Positions 21,779 through 31,024 are shown, counted from the stretch's first letter. The stretch is DNA of 31,097 nucleotides from an uncultured Eubacterium sp. (GCA_934351445.1 CAKRIZ010000024.1:1-31097); one strand, 5' to 3'. Program-made: numbers and translations. The notes: generated from the letters alone by a model not told the origin.

Positions 21779-23923
21779 ATGGATATTATCGCTACAATCG
21801 CAGCAGAACTTGGCGTGCGCAAAAATCAGGTAGACGCTGCTGTGAAATTAATAGACGAGGGAAATACAATTCCCTTTATCGCCCGTTACCGAAAGGAAGC
21901 AACCGGGGCATTGAACGATGAACAGCTGAGAAATCTGTTCGAACGGTTGAACTATCTGCGTAACCTCGAGGAAAAGAAGCAGCAGGTACTCGCGACCATC
22001 GAGGAACAGGGAAAACTGACACCGGAGCTGCGCCAGCAGATCCTGGATGCGCAGACACTGGTGGTCGTGGAGGATCTGTACCGTCCGTACCGGCCGAAAC
22101 GCCGCACGCGGGCAACGGTGGCCAAGGAGAAAGGGCTGGAGCCGCTTGCCAACATTTTGCTATTGCAGATGACAAAGAAGCCAATGCTGGAGGAAGCAGC
22201 CGCTTTTGTGAATGCGGAAAAAGAGGTGGCGACCGCAGAGGAGGCACTCGCGGGTGCAAAAGATATTGTGGCAGAGATGGTCGCGGAGGAGGCGGATTAC
22301 CGTATCCGTATCCGGGAGCTGACGACAAAGAAGGGCATCCTCCATTCGACAGCCAAAGATCCGCAGGAGGGGAGTGTCTACGAGATGTACTACGATTTCA
22401 CAGAGCCGGTTGCAAAACTTGCAGGACATCGCGTACTCGCGCTGAACCGTGGAGAGGCAGAGAAGGTACTTAGTGTCAAAATCGAGGCTCCGCAGGAGGA
22501 TATTCTGCGTTTTCTGGAAAAACAGGTCATCACGCGGGATAATCCAAATACGAAACCGGTGCTGCAGGAGACGATCGCCGACAGCTATGACCGGTTAATC
22601 GCGCCTGCGATCGAGCGTGAGATCCGCGCCGATCTGACGGAAAAGGCAGAGGATGGAGCGATCAGTGTATTTGGCAAGAATCTCGGACAGCTTCTCATGC
22701 AGCCGCCGATTACCGGCAAGGTTGTGCTCGGCTGGGATCCGGCATTTCGTACCGGGTGTAAGCTGGCGATTGTCGATGCGACCGGAAAGGTGCTCGATAC
22801 GAAGGTGATCTATCCGACTGCGCCGCAGAACAAGGTCGAGGAATCCAAAAAGATCTTAAAGCAGCTCATAGATAAATATGATGTATCACTGATCTCTGTC
22901 GGAAACGGCACGGCATCCAGAGAGTCAGAGCAGATCATCGTCGATCTTTTGAAGGAACTGAAAAAACCGGTGCAGTATGTGATTGTCAACGAGGCGGGGG
23001 CTTCTGTCTACTCTGCGAGCAAGCTGGCGACCGAGGAATTCCCCAATTTTGATGTGGGACAGCGGAGCGCGGCATCGATCGCAAGACGTCTGCAGGATCC
23101 GCTGGCGGAGCTGGTCAAGATCGATCCCAAGGCAATCGGTGTCGGGCAATATCAGCATGACATGAACCAGAAGAAGCTTGGAGAAGCGCTCGGCGGAGTG
23201 GTGGAGGATTGTGTAAACCGCGTCGGCGTGGATCTGAATACCGCCAGTGCATCGCTGCTCGAGTACATCTCAGGTATCAGCAAGGCGGTTGCAAAAAATA
23301 TTGTTGCTTACCGCGAGGAAAATGGCAGGTTTATGAGCCGTAATGAACTAAAAAAGGTGCCAAAACTCGGACCGAAAGCATTTGAGCAGTGTGCAGGCTT
23401 CCTGCGCATTAGAAATGGCAAAAATCCGCTCGATGCGACGAGTGTCCATCCGGAGAGCTATGGCGCGACAACGCTGCTATTAGAAAAACTCGGCTACGGC
23501 AAAAGTGACTGGCAGCCCGGACAGCTCGCCGGGTTATCTAAAAAAGTGGCAGATAAGAAAAAACTGGCACAGGAGCTGGAGATTGGCGAACTGACCTTAA
23601 ACGATATCTTATCCGAACTGGAAAAACCGGGCAGGGATCCGAGAGAGGATATGCCGCGCCCGATTCTGCGCAGTGATGTGTTGGAGATGAAGGATCTGAC
23701 ACCGGGCATGGTATTAAAGGGTACTGTGCGAAACGTCATCGACTTTGGTGCGTTTGTGGATATCGGAGTGCATCAGGATGGGCTTGTACATATTTCGCAG
23801 ATCTGTGACCGCTATATCAAGCATCCGCTGGAGGCTGTTTCGGTCGGCGATATCGTAGATGTGAAAGTGCTTGATGTGGATCTGGAAAAGAAACGGATTG
23901 CGTTGACGATGAAGGGAATATAG
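21779..23923 (+). CDS. tex: Tex-family S1 RNA-binding transcription accessory protein
   Basis: A 714-residue cytoplasmic protein with the Tex layout. The N-terminal helical domain (1-about 190) opens NTIPFIARYRKEATGALNDE. The YqgF/RNase-H-like domain (about 315-440) has VVLGWDPAFRTGCKLAIVDATG. A helix-hairpin-helix pair (about 480-550, VGVDLNTASASLLEYISGIS) follows, and a C-terminal S1 domain (about 640-710, GMVLKGTVRNVIDFGAFVDIGVHQDGL) binds RNA. Tex homologues affect transcription-linked RNA processing and toxin-gene expression; the molecular role is partly known. The ATG has AAGGAAC 11 nt upstream and AGGTGG directly before it; MDIIATIAAEL is the usual start. A structured leader lies upstream. 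Confidence 0.95.
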   Translation: MDIIATIAAELGVRKNQVDAAVKLIDEGNTIPFIARYRKEATGALNDEQLRNLFERLNYLRNLEEKKQQVLATIEEQGKLTPELRQQILDAQTLVVVEDLYRPYRPKRRTRATVAKEKGLEPLANILLLQMTKKPMLEEAAAFVNAEKEVATAEEALAGAKDIVAEMVAEEADYRIRIRELTTKKGILHSTAKDPQEGSVYEMYYDFTEPVAKLAGHRVLALNRGEAEKVLSVKIEAPQEDILRFLEKQVITRDNPNTKPVLQETIADSYDRLIAPAIEREIRADLTEKAEDGAISVFGKNLGQLLMQPPITGKVVLGWDPAFRTGCKLAIVDATGKVLDTKVIYPTAPQNKVEESKKILKQLIDKYDVSLISVGNGTASRESEQIIVDLLKELKKPVQYVIVNEAGASVYSASKLATEEFPNFDVGQRSAASIARRLQDPLAELVKIDPKAIGVGQYQHDMNQKKLGEALGGVVEDCVNRVGVDLNTASASLLEYISGISKAVAKNIVAYREENGRFMSRNELKKVPKLGPKAFEQCAGFLRIRNGKNPLDATSVHPESYGATTLLLEKLGYGKSDWQPGQLAGLSKKVADKKKLAQELEIGELTLNDILSELEKPGRDPREDMPRPILRSDVLEMKDLTPGMVLKGTVRNVIDFGAFVDIGVHQDGLVHISQICDRYIKHPLEAVSVGDIVDVKVLDVDLEKKRIALTMKGI

Positions 23924-23954
23924 AGTACACTTTATACATAAAGACAAGAAAGGA

Positions 23955-23980
23955 TGCAGCCCCGGAAATCAGCGGCTGCA
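23955..23980 (+). promoter_or_regulatory. Hairpin in the fucO leader
   Basis: TGCAGCC (23955-23961) pairs with GGCTGCA (23974-23980) around a 12-nt loop, immediately before the AGGGA ribosome site and ATG 23995 of fucO. It could modulate translation or protect the mRNA 5' side; it lacks a U-tract. Confidence 0.45.
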
Positions 23981-23994
23981 ACAGGGACAAAGCT

Positions 23995-25143
23995 ATGGCA
24001 AACAGATTTGTGTTAAATGAGACCTCTTATCATGGAGCAGGTGCGATCGAGGCAATTGCAGATGAGGCAAAGGGAAGAGCATTCAAGAAAGCATTTGTAT
24101 GTTCTGATCCGGATCTGGTAAAATTCGGTGTGACCCAGAAAGTGCTGGATGTACTTGAGAAAGCCGGACTCGATTATGAATTATATTCAAATATTAAACC
24201 GAACCCTACGATCGAGAATGTACAGTCTGGTGTGGCCGCGTTTCAGGCAGCAGGTGCTGATTATATTATCGCTATCGGCGGTGGATCATCTATGGATACG
24301 GCCAAGGGTGTCGGCATCATCATTGCAAACCCTGATTTCGCGGATGTCCGCAGTCTGGAAGGTGTTGCTCCGACGACGAAGAAGAGCGTACCTATCTTCG
24401 CTGTACCCACAACTGCAGGTACGGCAGCAGAGGTTACGATCAACTATGTCATCACAGATGTAGAGAAAAACCGTAAGATGGTATGTGTAGACCCGAAAGA
24501 TATTCCGGTCGTAGCATTCGTAGACCCGGATATGATGTCATCTATGCCGAAAGGACTGACCGCAGCTACTGGAATGGATGCGCTGACACATGCAATCGAG
24601 GGATACATTACGGCAGGTGCATGGGAGCTGTCTGATATGTTCCATTTGAAGGCTATCGAGATTATCTCAAAGAGTCTGCGTGGAGCAGTAGACAACACCA
24701 AAGAAGGACGCGAGGGAATGGCTCTGGGACAGTATGTCGCAGGTATGGGCTTCTCAAATGTAGGACTTGGTATTGTACATTCTATGGCACACCCTCTGGG
24801 AGCGCTCTATGACACACCGCACGGAGTGGCCAATGCGATTATTTTACCGACCGTTATGGAGTACAATGCAGAAGCTACCGGCGAGAAGTACCGTGAGATT
24901 GCACGTGCCATGGGTGTAGAGGGCGTAGATGCCATGAGCCAGGAAGAATACCGCAAGGCTGCTGTAGATGCTGTCAAGAAGCTGTCAGCAGATGTTGGAA
25001 TCCCGGCAGACCTGAGTGAGATCGTTAAGAAAGAGGATATCCCGTTCCTGGCACAGTCTGCATATGATGATGCATGCCGTCCGGGCAATCCGAAGGAGAC
25101 CAGTGTAGAAGATATTACCAAGTTGTATGAGAGTCTGTTGTAA
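23995..25143 (+). CDS. fucO: Lactaldehyde reductase (iron-dependent group III alcohol dehydrogenase)
   Basis: A 382-residue enzyme, very close in sequence pattern to E. coli FucO, which reduces L-lactaldehyde to (S)-1,2-propanediol with NADH after fucose or rhamnose breakdown. It opens MANRFVLNET. The NAD-binding GGGSSMDTAKG follows at about 97-107. The iron site is D and H in GMDALTHAIEGY plus two His in HSMAHPLGALYDTPHGVANA, the family pattern. No fucose or rhamnose genes are nearby, so it is a stand-alone unit between tex and a strong terminator (25181-25220). A related substrate such as other short aldehydes is possible. Confidence 0.92.
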   Translation: MANRFVLNETSYHGAGAIEAIADEAKGRAFKKAFVCSDPDLVKFGVTQKVLDVLEKAGLDYELYSNIKPNPTIENVQSGVAAFQAAGADYIIAIGGGSSMDTAKGVGIIIANPDFADVRSLEGVAPTTKKSVPIFAVPTTAGTAAEVTINYVITDVEKNRKMVCVDPKDIPVVAFVDPDMMSSMPKGLTAATGMDALTHAIEGYITAGAWELSDMFHLKAIEIISKSLRGAVDNTKEGREGMALGQYVAGMGFSNVGLGIVHSMAHPLGALYDTPHGVANAIILPTVMEYNAEATGEKYREIARAMGVEGVDAMSQEEYRKAAVDAVKKLSADVGIPADLSEIVKKEDIPFLAQSAYDDACRPGNPKETSVEDITKLYESLL

Positions 25144-25180
25144 TTTAACAGGACAGAACTGGCAGACAGATGTTATATAC

Positions 25181-25220
25181 AAAAAAGGAAAGAGGGAGCA
25201 TCCCTCTTTCCTTTTTTTTT
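25181..25220 (+). terminator. Strong rho-independent terminator of fucO
   Basis: GGAAAGAGGGA (25187-25197), loop GCA, TCCCTCTTTCC (25201-25211), then nine T. A-rich on the left arm as well, so it may also act in reverse. Confidence 0.95.
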
Positions 25221-25230
25221 CAGAAATGTT

Positions 25231-25247
25231 ATACTTACCATAAGTAT
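25231..25247. promoter_or_regulatory. 17-bp perfect palindrome before the YcxB-like gene
   Basis: ATACTTA (25231-25237), CCA, TAAGTAT (25241-25247). It lies 11-27 bases after the terminator T-run and 24 bases before ATG 25271, where the promoter of this gene must lie. It fits a dimeric repressor operator; no regulator gene is adjacent. Confidence 0.5.
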
Positions 25248-25270
25248 GTATGTAATTAAGGAGCGAGTAC

Positions 25271-25777
25271 ATGAAAAAAATAGAACTGGATGTAACGATG
25301 ACGTTCGAAGATATGTATCGGTTTAATCTGTATCATGTGTATCATAATTCACAGGGCATATTGTCGATTGTGATAGCTGTGTTGCTGGTGTTGGTGAGTG
25401 TGCTGAGCTGGGGCGATGTCAATGTGGCATACAATGTGCTGTATCTGCTTGCCTCTGTGCTGATCGTGTTATATATACCGTTCAGTCTCCGTGGCAAAGT
25501 AAAAAAGCAGATGAAAAACAGCGAGGTCTATCGGCAGCCGATTCATTATACGTTTGACGAGTCGGGCATTACGACATGCTTTGGCGAACAGAGTGTGACG
25601 ATGCCGTGGAAGCAGTTATACAAGATCGTGAGCACGAAACATATGGTGCTTTTGTATGGTGGCCGCATCCGGGCCAATGTGATCCCGCGTGACCAGTTGG
25701 CAGATCAGTATGAGGCACTCTATGAGCTGGCAAAGGCGCAGGTAGACAGCTACCGGTTTAAGATGAAGAAAGTATAG
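25271..25777 (+). CDS. YcxB-like membrane protein
   Basis: A 168-residue protein. An N-terminal cytoplasmic segment (1-28) is followed by two close TM helices (about 30-47 and 53-72) and a C-terminal YcxB-type domain (about 85-165). That domain has YTFDESGITTCFGEQSVTMPWKQLYKIV and VIPRDQL, the usual strand pattern (W-x-x-x-x-x-i then i-P-k/r). The function of this family is unknown. GGAG (25260-25263) precedes the ATG. It opens the run tsaE-tsaB-rimI, with tsaE starting 17 bases after its stop, and a 17-bp palindrome lies at its promoter. Confidence 0.75.
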   Translation: MKKIELDVTMTFEDMYRFNLYHVYHNSQGILSIVIAVLLVLVSVLSWGDVNVAYNVLYLLASVLIVLYIPFSLRGKVKKQMKNSEVYRQPIHYTFDESGITTCFGEQSVTMPWKQLYKIVSTKHMVLLYGGRIRANVIPRDQLADQYEALYELAKAQVDSYRFKMKKV

Positions 25778-25794
25778 AGGATGAGGCAGACGGT

Positions 25795-26226
25795 ATGGTA
25801 TATGAGACAAATGCACCGGAGGAGACATTCACTTTGGCAAAGCAGCTCGGAGAGGCTGCAGAGCCCGGAATGGTATTTACACTGACCGGAGACCTTGGCG
25901 TGGGGAAAACTGTGTTTGCGCAGGGGCTGGCCGAGGGACTTGGCATCACAGAGCCGATCAATAGCCCGACATTTACGATTGTACAGGTGTATGACGAGGG
26001 CAGGCTGCCGTTTTATCATTTTGACGTGTACCGGATCGGTGATGTGGAAGAAATGGATGAGATTGGCTATGAGGACTATTTTTATGGAGATGGGGTATGC
26101 CTGATCGAGTGGGCAGAGTTGATTGAGGAGATCCTGCCTGGGCGTAGAACACAGATATTGATTGAAAAGGATCTGGAGCGTGGCTTTGACTACCGCAGGA
26201 TTATTTTAGAGGAAAAGGAAGGATAA
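25795..26226 (+). CDS. tsaE: tRNA t6A biosynthesis ATPase TsaE
   Basis: The 143-residue ATPase that energises threonylcarbamoyl transfer to A37 of ANN-decoding tRNAs with TsaB and TsaD. The P-loop GDLGVGKT is at residues 32-39, followed by NSPTFTIVQVY, FYHFDVYRI, and EWAELIEEILP. All are family landmarks. It is in an operon with tsaB and rimI. The Shine-Dalgarno is weak, so coupling to the upstream gene is likely. Confidence 0.96.
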   Translation: MVYETNAPEETFTLAKQLGEAAEPGMVFTLTGDLGVGKTVFAQGLAEGLGITEPINSPTFTIVQVYDEGRLPFYHFDVYRIGDVEEMDEIGYEDYFYGDGVCLIEWAELIEEILPGRRTQILIEKDLERGFDYRRIILEEKEG

Positions 26227-26230
26227 CAGG

Positions 26231-26956
26231 ATGAAGCTATTAGCACTTGACAGTTCCGGACTGGTGGCAAGCGTCGCTGTTGTGGAGGATGAGAATCTGA
26301 TCGGTGAATACACCGTAAACTATAAAAAGACGCATTCGCAGACATTACTGCCGATGCTGGATACCGTTGCGCAGATGATAGATCTCGATCTGCAGTCCGT
26401 GGATGCGATTGCGGTTGCAAAAGGACCGGGATCATTTACGGGGCTTCGTATCGGTTCGGCGACAGCAAAGGGGCTTGGGCTGGCGCTGGAAAAGCCGATT
26501 GTGGAGGTGCCTACGGTTGATGGGCTGGCCTATAATCTGTGGGGTGCTGCAGATGTGGTATGCCCGCTCATGGATGCGAGGAGAAATCAGACTTATACAG
26601 GTCTTTATGAATTTACCGATGGACAGATGCAAGTGATCCAGCCACAGTGTGCGGTTGATATTGCACAGATTACGGAGCAGATCAATGCACTTGGGCGTGC
26701 GGTTGTTTTTCTGGGAGATGGTGTACCGGTTTTTTCAGCGTATCTGCAGGAACATGTGACGGTGCCATATTCGTTTGCACCGGCACATCTGAACAAACAG
26801 CGCGCAGGTGCAGTGGCAGCGTTGGCACTGACTTATCTGCGTGAAGGTCGGGTGGTATCCGCACAGGATCATCAGCCGGATTATCTGCGTTTATCGCAGG
26901 CAGAGCGTGAACGTCAGGAAAAGGAAAAACGTCTGCCGGGAGATCTGGGCGTATGA
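26231..26956 (+). CDS. tsaB: t6A biosynthesis scaffold protein TsaB
   Basis: A 241-residue ASKHA-fold protein partnering TsaD and TsaE. It starts MKLLALDSSGLVASVAVVED. The KGPGSFTGLRIG motif, the usual dimer-site segment, is near residue 63. PLMDARRNQTYTGLYEF is also typical. The start has AAGGAAGGA upstream, the distance to tsaE is four bases, and its stop overlaps the rimI start (ATGA, 26953-26956). Confidence 0.95.
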   Translation: MKLLALDSSGLVASVAVVEDENLIGEYTVNYKKTHSQTLLPMLDTVAQMIDLDLQSVDAIAVAKGPGSFTGLRIGSATAKGLGLALEKPIVEVPTVDGLAYNLWGAADVVCPLMDARRNQTYTGLYEFTDGQMQVIQPQCAVDIAQITEQINALGRAVVFLGDGVPVFSAYLQEHVTVPYSFAPAHLNKQRAGAVAALALTYLREGRVVSAQDHQPDYLRLSQAERERQEKEKRLPGDLGV

Positions 26957-27384
26957 TTATTCGCACGATGCAAAAAGGCGATGTCGCAGCAGTGGCGGCA
27001 TTAGAGGCACAGATCTTTCCAATGCCCTGGTCTGCTGCAGGTTTTGCAGATACACTGCCGCGGGAAGATATCATATTTCTGGTTGCATATGAGCAGGACG
27101 AGTTGCTCGGATATGTGGGTATCTACTGCACGCTGGATGAGGGCGAGATCACGAACGTTGCGGTCGCACCGGCTGCCAGAAGAAGGGGGATTGCACGGGC
27201 GCTCCTGACCGAATTGAAGCAGCAGCTGGCATGCAGAAATGTCGCGCGGATCGTGCTGGAGGTGCGTGTGTCGAATGAGCCGGCGATCCGGTTGTATGAG
27301 CAGATGGGATTTTCAGTGCTTGGTGTCAGGAAGAATTTTTATGAAAAACCGACAGAAGATGCCTATATTATGGCATGCCAATAG
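26953..27384 (+). CDS. rimI: Ribosomal-protein-S18-alanine N-acetyltransferase-like GNAT RimI
   Basis: A 143-residue GNAT. TNVAVAPAARRRGIARALL (about 65-85) is the acetyl-CoA loop (R-R-x-G-I/L-A/G-x-x-L). VLEVRVSNEPAIRLYEQMGF supplies the Asn and Tyr motif, and EDAYIMACQ is the family ending. The position in a tsaB-rimI-tsaD neighbourhood is standard. The ATG overlaps the tsaB stop by four bases. Confidence 0.92.
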   Translation: MIIRTMQKGDVAAVAALEAQIFPMPWSAAGFADTLPREDIIFLVAYEQDELLGYVGIYCTLDEGEITNVAVAPAARRRGIARALLTELKQQLACRNVARIVLEVRVSNEPAIRLYEQMGFSVLGVRKNFYEKPTEDAYIMACQ

Positions 27385-27476
27385 TTCCCTATGGAGAAGC
27401 GTCCCGGTTATCCGTATAATGACTCTGTATGACAGGGTGTGTGATAAAATCACGGAATACAATAGGAGGACTGGCA

Positions 27477-27698
27477 ATGAGGGAACACACAATATTGGTA
27501 TGTAACTGCTGCGGAGAACAACTCCGGCAAAGCGATGGACACTATGAGGATCATCTGCACATCGTAAAGCGCTGGGGATATTTATCAGATCGGGATGGGA
27601 CAACGGAGGAGATGCATATATGTCCGGAATGTCTGCGTGCGTGGACAAAGGATTTTGTGATTGCTCCGGATTGTTACCCGACAACGGAATTATTATAG
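27477..27698 (+). CDS. Small zinc-ribbon-like protein, unknown function
   Basis: A 73-residue protein. AGGAGG lies 6 nt before ATG 27477; an ATG at 27429 is too early. C-N-C-C-G near the N-terminus and C-P-E-C-L near residue 60 suggest a zinc ribbon. No enzyme motif is visible. It lies between rimI and rnz in the same direction and is likely co-transcribed. A tentative -10 TATAAT at 27415-27420 precedes it but lacks a good -35. Confidence 0.7.
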   Translation: MREHTILVCNCCGEQLRQSDGHYEDHLHIVKRWGYLSDRDGTTEEMHICPECLRAWTKDFVIAPDCYPTTELL

Positions 27699-27716
27699 AG
27701 AGGGATCATAGTAGAA

Positions 27717-28634
27717 ATGTTAGATGTATGCTTGCTTGGAACCGGTGGAATGATGCCTTTGCCTTATCGATGGCTGACTGCACTTATGACGAGATATAAC
27801 GGCAGCAGTCTGCTCATTGATTGTGGCGAGGGTACACAGGTCGCGATGAAAAAAGCAGGGCTCAGTGCAAAACCGATCGATATTATGTGTTTTACGCATT
27901 ATCATGCGGATCATATCAGCGGTTTGCCGGGCATGCTGCTCACGATGGGAAATGCAGAACGGACAGAACCGCTCACGATGATCGGTCCGAAGGGGCTTGA
28001 GCGGGTTGTGAATGCACTGCGTACCATTGCGCCGGAGCTGCCATTTGAGATTCGTTATCTGGAGATTGAGGGTGCATCGCAGCATTTCTCAATCAACGGA
28101 TATGAGATAGATGCATTCCGCGTCAATCATAATGTCCTGTGTTACGGATATACCATCGAGATTAAGCGGGCGGGGAAATTCCAACTGGAGCAGGCTTTGC
28201 AGCTTCCGATTCCGCGAAACTACTGGGGATGTCTGCAACGTGGGGAGACGGTACAGTATGAGGGCGTGACATATACGCCCGACCAGGTGATGGGAGCGCA
28301 GCGGAAAGGTATTAAGCTGACATATTGTACAGATACGCGGCCGACAAAGTCACTGGTAGAAGCAGCTGACCACGCAGATCTGTTGATCTGCGAAGGAATG
28401 TACGCGGAACCGGATAAGCTGGAGAAGGCAAAACAATACAAGCATATGACTTTTTATGAGGCGGCACGTGTGGCCAGGGATGCGCAGGTACAGCAGATGT
28501 GGCTGACACATTTTAGCCCGTCACTGGTACACGCGGAAGATTATATGGATAAGGTGCGTAGTATTTTCCCTACGGCTTCGCTCGGAAAAGATGGCAGATC
28601 CATAGAACTCGTTTTTGAGGAGGATGAAGCATGA
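27717..28634 (+). CDS. rnz: Ribonuclease Z (tRNA 3' endonuclease)
   Basis: A 305-residue metallo-beta-lactamase-fold enzyme that cuts tRNA precursors after the discriminator base. It has MLDVCLLGTGGMMPLP and the metal site THYHADHISG with His61, His63, Asp65 and His66. CDTRP and the later WLTHFSPS supply further His/Asp ligands. The length matches the short, dimeric RNase Z form. Its stop overlaps the next start (ATGA, 28631-28634). Confidence 0.95.
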   Translation: MLDVCLLGTGGMMPLPYRWLTALMTRYNGSSLLIDCGEGTQVAMKKAGLSAKPIDIMCFTHYHADHISGLPGMLLTMGNAERTEPLTMIGPKGLERVVNALRTIAPELPFEIRYLEIEGASQHFSINGYEIDAFRVNHNVLCYGYTIEIKRAGKFQLEQALQLPIPRNYWGCLQRGETVQYEGVTYTPDQVMGAQRKGIKLTYCTDTRPTKSLVEAADHADLLICEGMYAEPDKLEKAKQYKHMTFYEAARVARDAQVQQMWLTHFSPSLVHAEDYMDKVRSIFPTASLGKDGRSIELVFEEDEA

Positions 28635-29215
28635 AGAAGAGACGAATAGGTGTGGCTCTGATATGTATCGTTGCAGTATTGATCGTAGGTGCGTTTGCGT
28701 TTGTTGCTTACCGCACGCCAAAGTCAGCGTCGGACGCGACTAAAGTCACGGAAAAAGATGAATTGATGTACAAAAATATCTCAGCAGACTACCCAAAGAC
28801 TCCGCGTGAGGTGTTGAAGCTGTATAACCGTTATCTTCTGCTATTATACGGCTCACAGGGAGAGGATCTGAGTGAGGATGAGATCCACGCACTTGGCAGC
28901 AAGATGCGCGAACTCTATGATGACGAATTGCTGGAGATGAATCCGGAAGATACGCAGCTGCTCAGCCTGCAGCAGGAACTGAAATCCTTTCATAATGATC
29001 AGAAGGTGATGATCCAGGCGAATGTGTGCAGCTCCAATGAAGTAGAATATATCGATATCGAAGAGGCTTCCGGTGCGCGTGCCCAGGCATCATATTTTAT
29101 AAAAAAGGGAAGTCAGGAATTTTCGCGCACTTATCAGCAGTATCTGATGCGCAAGGATGCGCAGGGTGAGTGGAAGATACTCGGCTTTGGAAAAGTGAAT
29201 GGAGGAGAAGACTAA
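28631..29215 (+). CDS. Membrane-anchored DUF6715-like protein
   Basis: A 194-residue protein with a short basic start and one TM helix (about 7-27, VALICIVAVLIVGAFAFVAY). An extracytoplasmic domain (about 35-194) has DYPKTPREVLKLYNRYLLLLYG, VEYIDIEE and YQQYLMRKDAQGEWKILGFGK, which I recognise from an uncharacterised Lachnospiraceae family (DUF6715). It overlaps rnz by 4 bases and lies right before tsaD, so it is co-expressed with tRNA-modification genes without an obvious link. No catalytic residues are apparent. Confidence 0.8.
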   Translation: MKKRRIGVALICIVAVLIVGAFAFVAYRTPKSASDATKVTEKDELMYKNISADYPKTPREVLKLYNRYLLLLYGSQGEDLSEDEIHALGSKMRELYDDELLEMNPEDTQLLSLQQELKSFHNDQKVMIQANVCSSNEVEYIDIEEASGARAQASYFIKKGSQEFSRTYQQYLMRKDAQGEWKILGFGKVNGGED

Positions 29216-29218
29216 TCC

Positions 29219-30250
29219 ATGACAGGTAAGAAAACAGATGTAAAAATACTGGCGATCGAGAGTTCCTGTGATGAGACAGCGGCAGCAGTTGTTGTTGACG
29301 GCAGAGATGTACGGTCAAACGTGATTTCCTCGCAGATAGCATTACATACATTGTATGGCGGGGTTGTGCCGGAGATTGCATCGAGAAAACATATTGAGAA
29401 AATTAATCAGGTGATCACACAGGCACTGGACGATGCACATATGACACTGGATGATATGGATGCGGTCGCAGTGACTTATGGTCCTGGTCTGGTAGGTGCA
29501 CTGCTGGTCGGTGTCGCGGAGGCAAAAGCGATTGCATATGCCAAAAAGCTGCCATTGATCGGAGTCCATCATATAGAAGGGCATATCAGTGCAAACTATA
29601 TAGAGAATAAAGATCTGGAACCACCGTTTTTGTGTCTGGTTGTATCTGGCGGACATACGCATCTGGTCAAGGTTGTTGATTATGGGCAGTATGAGATACT
29701 GGGCAGAACGCGTGATGATGCGGCGGGAGAAGCATTTGATAAGGTGGCGCGTGCGATCGGGCTGGGGTATCCGGGTGGACCGAAGATTGAAAGAGTATCA
29801 CATGAGGGTGATCCGGGGGCGATCCATTTTCCGCAGCCTAAAGTGGCAGACGGACCGTATGACTTCTCATTCAGTGGCTTGAAGTCTGCCGTATTGAACT
29901 ATCTCAACGGTGCACAGATGAAAGGCGAGACAATCGTGCAGGCTGATGTGGCGGCATCTTTCCAACAGGCGGTGATTGATGTGTTGGTACAACATGCGAT
30001 GCAGGCAATCGATGACTGCGGTATGGATAAATTTGCGATTGCGGGCGGAGTGGCATCAAATCAGACGCTGCGTGGTGCGATGGAAGATGCATGCAGACGA
30101 AAGGGTGTGGCATTTTACCATCCATCACCGATCTTTTGTACAGACAATGCAGCCATGATTGGTGCGGCAGCCTATTATGAGTATCTGGCAGGGAAGAGAG
30201 ATGGATTGGATCTCAATGCAATCCCGAATCTGAAGCTGGGGGAGCGATAA
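29219..30250 (+). CDS. tsaD: t6A synthase catalytic subunit TsaD
   Basis: The 343-residue transferase that places the threonylcarbamoyl group on A37 with TsaB and TsaE. It has [16 protein letters not shown] at the N-terminus, the Fe/Zn-binding HHIEGH (about residue 117) and VSGGHTHLV. The region [23 protein letters not shown] and the C-terminal [10 protein letters not shown] and D-N-A-A-M complete the Kae1/YgjD set. GGAGGAG lies 10-15 bases before ATG 29219. It starts four bases after the DUF6715-like stop. Confidence 0.97.
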   Translation: MTGKKTDVKILAIESSCDETAAAVVVDGRDVRSNVISSQIALHTLYGGVVPEIASRKHIEKINQVITQALDDAHMTLDDMDAVAVTYGPGLVGALLVGVAEAKAIAYAKKLPLIGVHHIEGHISANYIENKDLEPPFLCLVVSGGHTHLVKVVDYGQYEILGRTRDDAAGEAFDKVARAIGLGYPGGPKIERVSHEGDPGAIHFPQPKVADGPYDFSFSGLKSAVLNYLNGAQMKGETIVQADVAASFQQAVIDVLVQHAMQAIDDCGMDKFAIAGGVASNQTLRGAMEDACRRKGVAFYHPSPIFCTDNAAMIGAAAYYEYLAGKRDGLDLNAIPNLKLGER

Positions 30251-30961
30251 ATGAACCGGAAGCAAAGGGAAAAAAACTACGGTGCCATTGTGCTGGCAGC
30301 AGGCAGCGGCAGCCGTATGCATATGGATACGCCTAAACAGTATTTAATGGTCGGAGACTATCCGCTCATGTACTATGCATTGAATAAATTTCAGGAAAGT
30401 AGGGTAGAAAAGATCGTTCTGGTTGTGACACCGGGGGAAGAAGAAGTGTGCCGGACGCAGATCGTAGAGCGCTATGGGTTCTCAAAGGTATGCGCGATCG
30501 TGCCCGGAGGCAGTGAACGCTATTTATCTGTGCAGGCAGGCTTGCACGCATTGGCGGGGGTGGATTATGTACTGATTCATGACAGTGCCCGCCCATGTAT
30601 TGACCAGGCGCTGCTGGAACGTGTGATGAAGGCCGTCGCACAGGATGAGGCATGCGTGGCAGGTATGCCGGTAAAAGACACGATGAAAGTAGCCACGGAG
30701 CATGGCTGGACGAAGGAAACACCGGATCGCAGCAGACTCTGGCAGGTACAGACGCCGCAGGCATTTGCCTATGATCTGATAAGCGATGCCTATGACCGGG
30801 TGATAGCTTCCGGAGAACAATCTGTGACAGATGATACGCAGGTACTGGAGCTGGCTTATGGAAGGCAGAGCCGTCTGATTGAGGGTTCTTACCGTAATAT
30901 AAAGGTCACAACGCCGGAGGATTTGGAGGTTGTAAAAATTTTTTTAAAAAATATCAAATAA
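30251..30961 (+). CDS. ispD: 2-C-methyl-D-erythritol 4-phosphate cytidylyltransferase
   Basis: A 236-residue enzyme of the non-mevalonate isoprenoid pathway that joins MEP to CTP. It has AIVLAAGSGSRMHMDTPKQYL (CTP site), VLIHDSARPCI (metal-binding Asp), VKDTMKVA and QTPQAFAYDLI, all IspD signatures. It begins directly after the tsaD stop, with GGGGAGCG as the ribosome site. No ispF is visible before the window ends. Confidence 0.96.
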   Translation: MNRKQREKNYGAIVLAAGSGSRMHMDTPKQYLMVGDYPLMYYALNKFQESRVEKIVLVVTPGEEEVCRTQIVERYGFSKVCAIVPGGSERYLSVQAGLHALAGVDYVLIHDSARPCIDQALLERVMKAVAQDEACVAGMPVKDTMKVATEHGWTKETPDRSRLWQVQTPQAFAYDLISDAYDRVIASGEQSVTDDTQVLELAYGRQSRLIEGSYRNIKVTTPEDLEVVKIFLKNIK

Positions 30962-30965
30962 TGTA

Positions 30966-30994
30966 TTGACATATTACTAATTGGATGATATTAT
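30966..30994 (+). promoter_or_regulatory. Sigma-A-type promoter of the tRNA-Ser gene
   Basis: TTGACA (30966-30971), 17 nt, TATTAT (30989-30994). An overlapping TATAAT (30992-30997) would have a spacer of 20. It is five bases after the ispD stop and about 30 before the tRNA. Confidence 0.75.
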
Positions 30995-31024
30995 AATACT
31001 CGCTGATCGCGAGAACAGCAACAC

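Noticed and set aside
21876..22328. 150-codon minus-strand frame within tex
   Set aside because: Pro/Ser/Arg-rich antisense shadow of a conserved gene, with no start signal.
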